The position numbers and the translations under genes are program-made. This document shows positions 16,578 to 23,922 of a stretch of DNA of 64,000 bases, piece by piece. The first letter of the stretch is position 1. The number at the start of each line of letters is the position of its first letter. Source of the stretch: Comamonadaceae bacterium (GTDB lineage: Bacteria > Pseudomonadota > Gammaproteobacteria > Burkholderiales > Burkholderiaceae_C); NCBI GenBank assembly GCA_947478725.1, contig CANJWZ010000014.1:1-64000 (forward strand), given 5' to 3'. The notes under the pieces were generated by a model that made no database searches, was not told where the DNA came from, and worked only from the letters and a program-made list of their open reading frames with translations.

Positions 16578-17563
16578 GTACGCAGTTTTCCCAGGGCCGC
16601 CGCACGGCCGCAATCTTCCTGGCTGGCACCGCGCTCGCCCTGCCGCGCTGGGGCTTCGCTCAGGCCTGGCCCAACAAGACGATCAAGCTCGTCGTTCCTT
16701 TCCCCGCAGGCGGTGCGACCGACACGCTGGCCCGCTCCCTTGCGCAGAGTTTGCAGGCGGACCTGGGACAAACCGTCATCGTGGAGAACCGCGCGGGGGC
16801 TGCGGGCGCCATCGGTGCCTCGCAGGTCGAGAAATCCCCGCCGGACGGGTACACGCTGTTGGTCGGCACGAGTTCGACGCATTCCATCGCTCCTCACCTC
16901 ACGCCCAAACTGACCTACGATGCATTCAACGGATTCACACCGATCTCGATGCTGTCCGAAGGTGCTAGCGTGCTTGTGGCGTCCCCGGCGCTGCCATTGA
17001 CCAACGTTGCGCAGCTCATTGCGTATGCGAAGGCAAATCCCGGCAAGCTCACTTACGGCTCATCGGGCATTGGCTCGGTTCCGCACCTCAGTGCAGCATT
17101 CTTCGCCGGCACCGCGGGCATCCAACTGCAGCACGTGCCGTACACCGGCTCATCGCTGGCCTACCCGGACTTGAAGGCAGGCCGTGTGGACTTGATGGTC
17201 GATGCGATCATCACTGCGCTCCCGCAGGTGCGCGCGGGAACAGTGCGCGGGCTCGCGATCACAAGCAGGCAGCGCAGCGCGCTCGCCCCGGAGATTCCAA
17301 CCCTTGGCGAGTCCAGCGTCCCAGGCTTCCAGAGCACCATCTGGATCGGGCTCTTTGGGCCGAAGGGCATGAGTCCCGCCGTGACGAATGCGCTCAGTGC
17401 CGCCACCATGAAGGCCTTGCAGTCAAAGGAACTGAAGGTGCGGTACCTGGAACTCGGCGTCGAAGCGGCGCCCTCCGAGCCCGTGGAATTTGCCAAGACG
17501 CTGGCCCGCGAGTCCGACCTGTGGAAGAAAGTCATCACCGACTTCAAGGTGGTGGCGCAATGA
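16574..17563 (+). CDS. Bug/TctC-family periplasmic solute receptor 5
   Basis: The 329-residue product begins 'MSTQFSQGRRTAAIFLAGTA' with a signal peptide ending at 'GFAQ', then 'WPNKTIKLVVPFPAGGATDT'. Further Bug motifs are 'ENRAGAAGAIGASQVEKSPP', 'YGSSGIGSVPHLSAAFFAGT' and 'HVPYTGSSLAYPDLKAGRVD'. The start overlaps the previous stop and its own stop overlaps the CoA-transferase start, so these three genes are coupled. The bound acid is presumably the one activated by the CoA transferase. Confidence 0.9.
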   Translation: MSTQFSQGRRTAAIFLAGTALALPRWGFAQAWPNKTIKLVVPFPAGGATDTLARSLAQSLQADLGQTVIVENRAGAAGAIGASQVEKSPPDGYTLLVGTSSTHSIAPHLTPKLTYDAFNGFTPISMLSEGASVLVASPALPLTNVAQLIAYAKANPGKLTYGSSGIGSVPHLSAAFFAGTAGIQLQHVPYTGSSLAYPDLKAGRVDLMVDAIITALPQVRAGTVRGLAITSRQRSALAPEIPTLGESSVPGFQSTIWIGLFGPKGMSPAVTNALSAATMKALQSKELKVRYLELGVEAAPSEPVEFAKTLARESDLWKKVITDFKVVAQ

Positions 17564-18786
17564 CCTCAGGGAATCCGGTCACGCTGAAAGAAGAGGACCT
17601 GCCGCTCAAAGGCATCCGGGTGCTGGACCTGGGCCGGGTGATGGCGGGTCCGTCGGGCGCGCAGCTGCTTGGGGACTACGGCGCCGACGTGCTGCGCATT
17701 GAGGACATGGAAGGCGACGAGACGCGCCGCTGGCCGCCGGTGGCGAACGGCGAAGGCTGCAACTACCAGAGCGTCAACCGGAACAAGCGCGGCATGGTGC
17801 TGAACCTCAAGACACCGGCCGCACGCGAAGTGCTGAGCACGCTGGTGAAGATGTCCGACGTCATCATGCACAGCTACCTGCCCGACGTGGCGAAGCGGCT
17901 GGGGCTCGACGACGAAACCGTGCGCAAGCTCAATCCGGACATCATCGTGTGCGGCGTGTCCGGCTACGGTGCAACCGGGCCGATGGCGCAGAAGCCGGGC
18001 TACGACCTCATGCTGCAGGCGTACACAGGCGTGATGGAACTGACCGGCGACCCGGACGGACCGCCCCAGCGCGCCGGTTGCTCGTTGATGGACCTGACAA
18101 CGGGCATCCTCGCTTTCTCCGGCGTTCTGCTGGCGCTGCTGGCGAAAGCCCGCGGCAGGCCCGCGATCCCGACAGTGCAGGTGTCCCTGTTCGAAACGGC
18201 GCTGACCCTGCTCGCTTATCACCTGACGAACTACGCCAACGGCGACTTCCAGCCGCGCCGCGCCGGTTCGGGTGTTGGGCACCTGTCGCCTTACACCGCG
18301 TTCATGTGTCCGGACGGATATGTGCTGGCCGGTGCGACCAACGACGAAGTCTGGCGCCGGATGGCTGCAGTCCTGGGGCATCCCGAATGGGGCACGGACG
18401 CGCGCTTCGCGTCGAATGCCGCGCGCGTGACGAACCGCAAGGAACTGACGACGCTGCTCGAACGCGTTTTTGCACAGCATCCGCGGCAACACTGGATCGA
18501 AGTGTTCGAGGCCGCCAAGGTACCTATCGCACCGATCCGCACGATCGTGGACCTGTTCGACGATCCGCAAACCAAGGCAACCGCCATGCTGGAGCGGTAC
18601 ACCCGGCCCGGCAGGCCGCCGATGACATTAGTGGGGGCACCAATCAAGATCTCAGGCGCGGCCGCGCCGGTGCGCCACCTTCCCCCTTTGCACGGTGAGC
18701 ACACGACAGACATCCTGCGCGAGCTGCTTGCCATGAGCGAAGGCGACATCGAGAAGCTGCGCTCCGTCAACGCCATCCCTGCCTGA
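17560..18786 (+). CDS. Family III CoA transferase (CaiB/BaiF)
   Basis: The 408-residue protein transfers CoA to a carboxylic acid in the cytoplasm. It has the family start 'LPLKGIRVLDLGRVMAGPSG' and 'LLGDYGADVLRIEDMEGDET', and 'YQSVNRNKRGMVLNLKTPAA'. The catalytic Asp is expected in 'QKPGYDLMLQAYTGVMELTG'. The ATG at 17560 overlaps the Bug stop as ATGA; a longer frame from 17521 is not needed. With the crotonase and oxidoreductase downstream it forms a plausible route: uptake, CoA activation, hydration or isomerisation, reduction. The substrate is not evident. Confidence 0.9.
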   Translation: MTSGNPVTLKEEDLPLKGIRVLDLGRVMAGPSGAQLLGDYGADVLRIEDMEGDETRRWPPVANGEGCNYQSVNRNKRGMVLNLKTPAAREVLSTLVKMSDVIMHSYLPDVAKRLGLDDETVRKLNPDIIVCGVSGYGATGPMAQKPGYDLMLQAYTGVMELTGDPDGPPQRAGCSLMDLTTGILAFSGVLLALLAKARGRPAIPTVQVSLFETALTLLAYHLTNYANGDFQPRRAGSGVGHLSPYTAFMCPDGYVLAGATNDEVWRRMAAVLGHPEWGTDARFASNAARVTNRKELTTLLERVFAQHPRQHWIEVFEAAKVPIAPIRTIVDLFDDPQTKATAMLERYTRPGRPPMTLVGAPIKISGAAAPVRHLPPLHGEHTTDILRELLAMSEGDIEKLRSVNAIPA

Positions 18787-18790
18787 TCAC

Positions 18791-19585
18791 ATGAACAAAC
18801 TCGCCATTCTCGAAAAGATCGAAGGCGTCGCCATCATCACGATGGACGACCCTTCGAACGCCAACGCCAATTCCACGGCCCGCATCATCGACGAGCTCAC
18901 GGCCGCGGTGACGGAAGTCAATGAGGACCCCGACATCGGTGCCGTGATCTTCACCGGTGCCAGGAAGATATTTTCTTCCGGCGGTGAGATCCAGCTGATG
19001 GAGTCGTACCAGCCTATGGACCCCATCGATGTGCGCGCTTTCTACCATCACAAGGGCATCCACAGGTTCTACCGGGAACTCCATCACCTGGAGCTTCCGA
19101 CGATCGCCGCCGTGAACGGCCCTGCCTACGGCTCCGGCTTCGGCATGGCGCTCATGTGCGATATTCGCCTGGCATCGACCACCGCGAGCTTCACGATGAA
19201 TTTCGCCAAGCTCGGCATCCTGCCCGGTGACGGCGGAGCGATGTACCTGCTGCGCGCAGTGGGCCACCAGGAAGCAGCGAAGATCATGTTCACCGCGGAA
19301 CCCGTCAATGCGCAGCGCGCCAAGGAACTGGGGATCGTCTCCGATCTGTACGCGCCCGAGAAGCTGATGCCCGCCGCGATCCAGCTCGCTCAGAGCATCA
19401 CGGCAAATCCGAAGCGCAACATGCGCCTCATGAAGCGCGTACTGCGGTACGCGCACAACACGGACTGGGAGGCATTCGTCGACATCACGACGTCGATGCA
19501 GGCGCTGTCCCATCACACACCGGAACACCGGGAAGGCCTGCGCCAACTGCGCGAAAGCGTCACGCGCAAACAGCAACAACGTTGA
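18791..19585 (+). CDS. Enoyl-CoA hydratase/isomerase (crotonase family)
   Basis: The 264-residue protein has the crotonase fold, with the oxyanion-hole segments 'VIFTGARKIFSSGGEIQLME' and 'AAVNGPAYGSGFGMALMCDI'. The segment 'FAKLGILPGDGGAMYLLRAV' corresponds to the second active-site loop. It therefore binds an acyl-CoA and stabilises an enolate; hydration, isomerisation or hydrolysis cannot be told apart by sequence. It starts 4 bases after the CoA-transferase stop, so it is likely to use the CoA ester that enzyme makes. The next Bug gene starts 8 bases later. Confidence 0.88.
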   Translation: MNKLAILEKIEGVAIITMDDPSNANANSTARIIDELTAAVTEVNEDPDIGAVIFTGARKIFSSGGEIQLMESYQPMDPIDVRAFYHHKGIHRFYRELHHLELPTIAAVNGPAYGSGFGMALMCDIRLASTTASFTMNFAKLGILPGDGGAMYLLRAVGHQEAAKIMFTAEPVNAQRAKELGIVSDLYAPEKLMPAAIQLAQSITANPKRNMRLMKRVLRYAHNTDWEAFVDITTSMQALSHHTPEHREGLRQLRESVTRKQQQR

Positions 19586-19593
19586 GGACAGCG

Positions 19594-20583
19594 ATGATGA
19601 CCCGACCAATCACCTCATGGATCGCGAAGCTTGTGATCGCCGCATGCGCCGCGTTCGCGGGCAACATGACGATCGCGCAGGATGTCTATCCCTCGCACAT
19701 CATCAAGCTGATCGTGCCCTACGCGGCTGGCGGCTCGACTGATGCGACGGCGCGGTTGTTCGCGCAAGGCGTTTCAACTGTGCTGGGTCAACAGGTGGTG
19801 GTGGAAAACAGGCCCGGCGCCAACGGGCTGATCGGCACGGAAAGCGTCGCTCGCTCGCCTGCGGACGGCTACACGCTGCTGTTCGGTCCCATTGCGACGA
19901 ACGCGATCGCGGGCAGCCTCTACACCAATCTGCGCTACGACCCCATCAAGGACTTCGTGGCGATCACGGAAGTGGCACGCACGCCGCTGCTGCTGGTGGT
20001 CGGCCCCTCCGTACCCGCGAAGACATTGACGGAGTTCCAGGCCTACGCTCGTACCACGCCAAAGCCGCTGAACTATGCGTCCGGAGGGCAGGGAACTGCC
20101 TCGCACATCGCGGCGGCGCTGTTCGCGCGGCGCGCGGGCATCACGATGCAGCATGTGCCCTACAAGGGGTCGGGTCTGGCCCTGAACGACGTGATGGGCG
20201 GCCATGCGGACGTGATGTTCGATTCGATCGCCACGTCGTTGCAGAATGTGCGCTCCGGCAAGCTGAGGGCTCTCGGAATTTCAACACCGCAGCGTTCATC
20301 TATCGCGCCGGAAATCCCGACGCTGGCTGAAGCCGGCATGCCAGGCTTCGAAATCGCGTGGTGGTTCGGACTCTTCGCGCCGCGCGGCACGCCGAATGCG
20401 GTGATCGACAAGCTCGCCGCTGCGTCGGTGACCGTCCTGGGCAAGCAGGATGTCCGCGCGGCCTTCGTCGGGCAGGGCCTCGAGCCTGTGGGTTCCAGTC
20501 CCGCCGAGTTCGGCCGCAAGGTGGCGCATGAAGCAGAGTTCTGGGGCAAGATCATCCGCGACGCGGGCATCAAGGTCGAATGA
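19594..20583 (+). CDS. Bug/TctC-family periplasmic solute receptor 6
   Basis: The 329-residue product has a signal peptide ('WIAKLVIAACAAFAGNMTIA') and 'YPSHIIKLIVPYAAGGSTDA'. Typical Bug motifs follow: 'ENRPGANGLIGTESVARSPA', 'YASGGQGTASHIAAALFARR' and 'HVPYKGSGLALNDVMGGHAD'. I chose the ATG at 19594, preceded by GAGGACAGCG; 19597 is equally possible. It is the second Bug gene in this operon, which suggests two related ligands or a redundant pair. The stop overlaps the next ATG (ATGA). Confidence 0.9.
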   Translation: MMTRPITSWIAKLVIAACAAFAGNMTIAQDVYPSHIIKLIVPYAAGGSTDATARLFAQGVSTVLGQQVVVENRPGANGLIGTESVARSPADGYTLLFGPIATNAIAGSLYTNLRYDPIKDFVAITEVARTPLLLVVGPSVPAKTLTEFQAYARTTPKPLNYASGGQGTASHIAAALFARRAGITMQHVPYKGSGLALNDVMGGHADVMFDSIATSLQNVRSGKLRALGISTPQRSSIAPEIPTLAEAGMPGFEIAWWFGLFAPRGTPNAVIDKLAAASVTVLGKQDVRAAFVGQGLEPVGSSPAEFGRKVAHEAEFWGKIIRDAGIKVE

Positions 20584-21563
20584 AAATCAAGGCTGCAATG
20601 TGCCGGGAGTTCGGCGCCCAGGTGAAGATTGAAGATGTCGAACCACCCGCCCTGCGCGCGGGTGCGGTGCGAATCCGGGTGGCGCTGGCTGCGGTGAATC
20701 CTCCGGACGTGCTGATGCCGCTCGGCAAGTACCAGGTGAAGCCCGAGCTTCCGTTTGCCATTGGTGTCGAAGGCGCGGGCGTCGTGACGGAGGTGGCCAC
20801 CGATGTGACGGACTTGCGCATCGGGGATCGGGTCATGACCTATGCTGGCCATGGCTGCATCGCTGAAGAGGTTGTGGTTGCCTCGCATCTCGTGCACAAG
20901 GTGCCTGATGCGATGAGCTTCGAGATGGCAGCGGGCTTCGCCTTGGTGTACGGCACTGCTTACCATGCACTGGTCCAGCGCGGAAACCTCACGGCCGGTG
21001 AGTCTGTGGCGGTCCTGGGTGCCGCGGGCGGCATCGGGCTGTGCGCGATCCAGATCGCGAAGGCGCTCGGTGCCAGCGTGGTGGCCGTGGCCAGCACGCC
21101 GGAGAAACTCGCGGTGTGCCGGGAGAACGGAGCCGACCATGTGATCGCGACCGCCACGGACAACCTGAAGGAGCGCTTGCGGGAGTTCGGTGACGGCGAG
21201 GGCGTGCACGTGGTGCACGATACCGTTGGGGGCCCGCTCACACTGGCCGCGCTGCGTGGGTTGCGGCCCTATGGCAGGCACCTGATCGTCGGCTACTCCA
21301 GCGGCGGAATTCCCCAGATTCCGGCGAACTACATCCTGCTGAAACAGGTATCGGTCACCGGTGTGAGTTTCCGGCAGTGCGCGCAGGACACGCCTGCCGT
21401 CGCGCGCGCGGGCATCCGGACGCTGCTGGAGATGTGGACGGCGGGAAAGTTGCGGCCCCACGTTTCAGCCGTCCACCCGCTGGTGCGGTTCTCCGATGCG
21501 CTTGGGGCGCTGTCGTCGCGGTCGGCCATCGGCAAGCACCTTGTGCGGGTAGCGGCCACGTAA
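20580..21563 (+). CDS. Zinc-independent quinone oxidoreductase-like MDR enzyme
   Basis: The 327-residue protein is a medium-chain dehydrogenase/reductase of the NADPH:quinone oxidoreductase or enoyl-reductase branch. It has the N-terminal GroES-like domain ('LPFAIGVEGAGVVTEVATDV') and a Rossmann domain with 'ESVAVLGAAGGIGLCAIQIA', 'DHVIATATDN' and 'HVVHDTVGGPLTLAALRGLR'. The zinc ligands of alcohol dehydrogenases are absent, so it should act on C=C or quinone substrates with NADPH. It overlaps the preceding Bug gene and closes the operon. Its role may be reduction of an unsaturated CoA ester or acid. Confidence 0.88.
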   Translation: MKIKAAMCREFGAQVKIEDVEPPALRAGAVRIRVALAAVNPPDVLMPLGKYQVKPELPFAIGVEGAGVVTEVATDVTDLRIGDRVMTYAGHGCIAEEVVVASHLVHKVPDAMSFEMAAGFALVYGTAYHALVQRGNLTAGESVAVLGAAGGIGLCAIQIAKALGASVVAVASTPEKLAVCRENGADHVIATATDNLKERLREFGDGEGVHVVHDTVGGPLTLAALRGLRPYGRHLIVGYSSGGIPQIPANYILLKQVSVTGVSFRQCAQDTPAVARAGIRTLLEMWTAGKLRPHVSAVHPLVRFSDALGALSSRSAIGKHLVRVAAT

Positions 21564-21688
21564 GGTGTGACGGCGTTTTCCAGCGCATGCGTGCGGGAGG
21601 GTACCTTGGAACAAGTGATTCTGGTGACGGGTATCAGGCGCGACCGCGGCGACGATGTTCAGCCTAGCTGCAGCAGCGATAGCCGGTG

Positions 21689-21805
21689 GCCAACACCTTC
21701 GCCATGACGGCGCACCGCCACATGAAGGAATATGGCACCACTGTCGAACAGTTCGCAAAGGTGGCCGGCATACACCGCGAGCACGCCGCGTATTTGGCAG
21801 CTTGA
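21689..21805 (+). pseudogene. Thiolase (SCP-x type) C-terminal-region fragment
   Basis: Thirty-eight codons read 'FAMTAHRHMKEYGTTVEQFA' and then 'KVAGIHREHAA', followed by a few unrelated residues and a stop. This is the segment of SCP-x/acetyl-CoA acetyltransferase-like thiolases that contains 'HMxxYGTTxEQFAKVAVxxR'. Nothing before or after continues the gene, so it is an isolated scrap. It lies 125 bases after the oxidoreductase stop, on the same strand, and may be what remains of the next gene of the operon, cut off at the module boundary. Confidence 0.7.
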
Positions 21806-21848
21806 AGCGAAAAACATCGCAAAAATACTTTTTTTGGGCATTGAGTCG

Positions 21849-21964
21849 GCCTCGAAGCCAATAGATACGTGTGCGAGCAGCGCCTGAAAACGCAGCGAAT
21901 AAATTGCCCTTGGTTCAAGGCCGAACGCCCGGCGTCTCCATCAGCATGCCTTTGGCACGCACCG
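21849..21964. repeat. Right copy of ~110-bp direct repeat at the soxA 3' end
   Basis: This is the partner of 14398-14505. It includes the dispersed-repeat motif 'AGCCAATAGATACGTG' and the last 50 bases of the intact soxA gene. The differences from the left copy are mainly silent within the soxA frame. The copy marks the right edge of the GC-rich module. Confidence 0.8.
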
Positions 21965-22685
21965 CCAGGTGCAGTTCCAGCTCAACCAGTTCGGGCGCGC
22001 CATAGGCAAATGGCTCGGCCCGCACGCCGCTCATGCAGTTGCGCAGTCGGCGCTGCAGGGAGCCCAGGTGTTGCCATTCCAGCCGGTACACCGGGTAGCC
22101 CGTGTGGTGCGCCTGCGGAATCTGGCTGCTGCCCAGCCGGCCACCGGCGTTGTCGTCGTGGCATTGCGCGCAGGACAGGTTGAGCTGGCCCATACGCTGG
22201 GTGTAGCGCTGCTGACCGCGCTGGCGTGCAGCATCGAGCCTGCTATCTGTAGGCGGCGCAAGCGGCAAGCCGCGCGACTGATGCGCTACAAAGCTTTCCA
22301 GGCTCAGCGAGTCCTGGCTTTCCAGGCGCAGCGGCTCGGCCTGCTGGTGTTTTTGACGGCACTGGTTGATGCGCTGGCTCAAGGTGACGGGTCGCTTGAG
22401 CAGATCGTCAAAAGCCGGGTAGCGGCTGGCAACGCCTTTCATGCTGCCTGGGGTGTGGCAACTGGCGCAGCTTTTTTGACTCAGGCTTGGCGGCTTTTGC
22501 CACAGCGCTTCACCGTCTTTGACCCACAGCATGCCGGGGTTCAAGGTGTCGTCAGCCTGCATGGCCTGGGTTGAGGCCGCCATGAATTCTGTGCCCGATC
22601 GGCGCTTGTCTGCGGCTGTACTGCTTTGGGAATAAGCGCTGGTAGCTACAAAAAACAGAGCGACAAAAGGCCAATACCGCATCAA
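21915..22685 (-). CDS. soxA: SoxA, diheme c-type cytochrome of thiosulfate oxidation
   Basis: The 256-residue protein has a signal peptide ('YWPFVALFFVATSAYSQS') and two heme-binding motifs, 'KSCASCHTPGSMKGVASRYP' (about residue 72) and 'NLSCAQCHDDNAGGRLG'. The SoxA signature 'LRNCMSGVRAEPFAYGAPEL' near the C-terminus holds the cysteine that ligates the active-site heme as a persulfide. SoxXA joins thiosulfate to the SoxY cysteine in the periplasm. It is the last gene of a tightly packed minus-strand operon after soxZ (4-base overlap). No soxB follows; instead the module boundary begins. Part of a dispersed repeat seems to overlap its signal-peptide codons (22628-22660). Confidence 0.9.
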   Translation of the reverse strand: MMRYWPFVALFFVATSAYSQSSTAADKRRSGTEFMAASTQAMQADDTLNPGMLWVKDGEALWQKPPSLSQKSCASCHTPGSMKGVASRYPAFDDLLKRPVTLSQRINQCRQKHQQAEPLRLESQDSLSLESFVAHQSRGLPLAPPTDSRLDAARQRGQQRYTQRMGQLNLSCAQCHDDNAGGRLGSSQIPQAHHTGYPVYRLEWQHLGSLQRRLRNCMSGVRAEPFAYGAPELVELELHLAVRAKGMLMETPGVRP

Positions 22686-23005
22686 GCCACAACACTCAAG
22701 CTGATGGTCTCGGTCTGGCCAAACCCGTTGTCACCTTCCCATGTCAGCGCCAGCGTGCCGCTCTCGGTGGCCAGTGTGTGAAAGGCCAGATAGGGGTTGG
22801 CTGACACCGCAGAAAACATTTCAGCGCTGAACACCAGGTCGCCGTTGTAACGGCAACTGAACTTTTTGATGATGTTGCGCGCCAGGATTTTTCCGTTCTC
22901 ATCAGGCCGAAAGCCAGTTTCCATCGGGTGGCCAATGGTGGCGCGTATTTCTATCACCTCGCCGCGCTTGGCCGTTTTAGGCGCGTTGATCAACGTACGG
23001 GCCAT
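22682..23005 (-). CDS. soxZ: SoxZ, sulfur-carrier partner protein
   Basis: The 107-residue protein is complete and begins 'MARTLINAPKTAKRGEVIEI', the family start, followed by 'RATIGHPMETGFRPDENGK' and 'ITKK'-like 'IIKKFSCRYNGDLVFSAEM'. The immunoglobulin-like SoxZ forms a heterodimer with SoxY and carries no catalytic cysteine of its own. The ATG overlaps the soxY stop, and its stop overlaps soxA, so the three genes are translationally coupled. SoxZ has no signal peptide and is usually exported together with SoxY. Confidence 0.92.
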   Translation of the reverse strand: MARTLINAPKTAKRGEVIEIRATIGHPMETGFRPDENGKILARNIIKKFSCRYNGDLVFSAEMFSAVSANPYLAFHTLATESGTLALTWEGDNGFGQTETISLSVVA

Positions 23006-23478
23006 CAGGCTTCCCCCTCGATACATGCCGCAAGCGTGACGATGACCTCGACGGTATGCGACCAGAACGTGCCGTCACTCAGGTGCGCCACGGCCACCAG
23101 TTTTTGGGTGGTGGCCAGGCGGATACGGGTGCTGACTTCGGCCTTGCCGTAGCGTGGCCCGAGGTCAAATTTGACGGTGTCGCGTTGTGGGTTTTTTTCG
23201 TTGAAGACGGCAATCGCCTTGACGTGGTTGGCTGCCGTCATGGGGCTGCTCACCGACACAGTGATGGGCACCACATTGCCGTTGTCAACCAGTTCGGCAA
23301 TCTCGAGTTTGACCTTGCCTTCAGTGACTTTTTTACCTGCCGCGTAAGCGGACACTGCCAGCGCCAGTTCATCGGTGTTGGCCAGGACTGGGTGCATCAG
23401 TGTCAAAGCGGTCAGGCTTGTGCTGGCCAGCACAAGGCGCCTGCGCGTCAACAGGGCAGGGGTCGGGTTCATGGTCAT
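23005..23478 (-). CDS. soxY: SoxY, sulfur-carrier protein with atypical C-terminus
   Basis: The 157-residue protein has a Tat-like signal ('LLTRRRLVLASTSLTALTLM') and the SoxY core 'VEGKVKLEIAELVDNGNVVP'-type region (here 'GKVKLEIAELVDNGNVVPIT') plus 'VFNEKNPQRDTVKFDLGPRY'. SoxY carries sulfur intermediates on a cysteine in a C-terminal swinging arm that ends GGCGG in the well-studied proteins. Here the chain ends 'VTLAACIEGEA', with one Cys but four to five more residues and no glycine flank. The frame around the stop is clean and overlaps soxZ, so this is not a reading error I can see. The arm may still function, since the Cys is close to the end. Confidence 0.9.
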   Translation of the reverse strand: MTMNPTPALLTRRRLVLASTSLTALTLMHPVLANTDELALAVSAYAAGKKVTEGKVKLEIAELVDNGNVVPITVSVSSPMTAANHVKAIAVFNEKNPQRDTVKFDLGPRYGKAEVSTRIRLATTQKLVAVAHLSDGTFWSHTVEVIVTLAACIEGEA

Positions 23479-23921
23479 GGTTTCAAAGTCATCAGGTAAG
23501 CCAACACATCTTCAATCTGCTGGGCGGTCAGCAGCGGCTGCCCCGCCAGGTTTTTGGCGACTTGCGTCAAGCCATCGGTTCGGTAGTAGGCCGGCATGAT
23601 GGTCTCGGGGTTCAGTCGCCTGCTGTCTGTCAGCCGCAGCCGCAATTGCCCTTCAGACCATCGGCCGCCCGCACCGGCCAGGCCAGGTGCCAGGTTGCCC
23701 TGAAAGCGTTCTTCGGGTAAGGGGCCGTTGTGGCACAGCAGGCATAAACCCACCTGGCGGTTGGCAACAATGCTGCGGCCTTTGGCGGCATCACCCGCCG
23801 TGCCTGTGAGTGAGGCCGGTATCGCATCGCCCACCACCTGGTAAGAGCCGGGCTGAGCCCAAGCCAATGCGGGCAGGCACAGCACCCAGAGTGCCAGGCT
23901 TGCCCACATGGCCCTGCGCAC
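23475..23921 (-). CDS. soxX: SoxX, monoheme c-type cytochrome
   Basis: The 148-residue protein has a signal peptide ('WASLALWVLCLPALAWAQ'), one heme motif 'CLLCHNGP' preceded by 'KGRSIVANRQVG', and the distal methionine segment 'RRLNPETIMPAYYRTDGLTQ'. This is the SoxX subunit, which passes electrons from SoxA to other cytochromes. The likely start is a GTG two bases before the iorB stop region ends; an ATG four codons later is an alternative. It overlaps soxY by 4 bases. The tight junction with the molybdenum hydroxylase subunit upstream places both in one mRNA. Confidence 0.9.
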   Translation of the reverse strand: MRRAMWASLALWVLCLPALAWAQPGSYQVVGDAIPASLTGTAGDAAKGRSIVANRQVGLCLLCHNGPLPEERFQGNLAPGLAGAGGRWSEGQLRLRLTDSRRLNPETIMPAYYRTDGLTQVAKNLAGQPLLTAQQIEDVLAYLMTLKP

Positions 23922-23922
23922 T

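Noticed and set aside
20160..21461. 433-codon minus-strand frame
   Set aside because: It is antisense to a Bug gene and the quinone oxidoreductase, both with clear family motifs. The frame has no recognisable domain.
14398..21964. Direct repeats as attL/attR of an integrase-type island
   Set aside because: No integrase or tRNA gene is nearby, and the repeat is about 110 bases of coding sequence, much longer than a usual att core.
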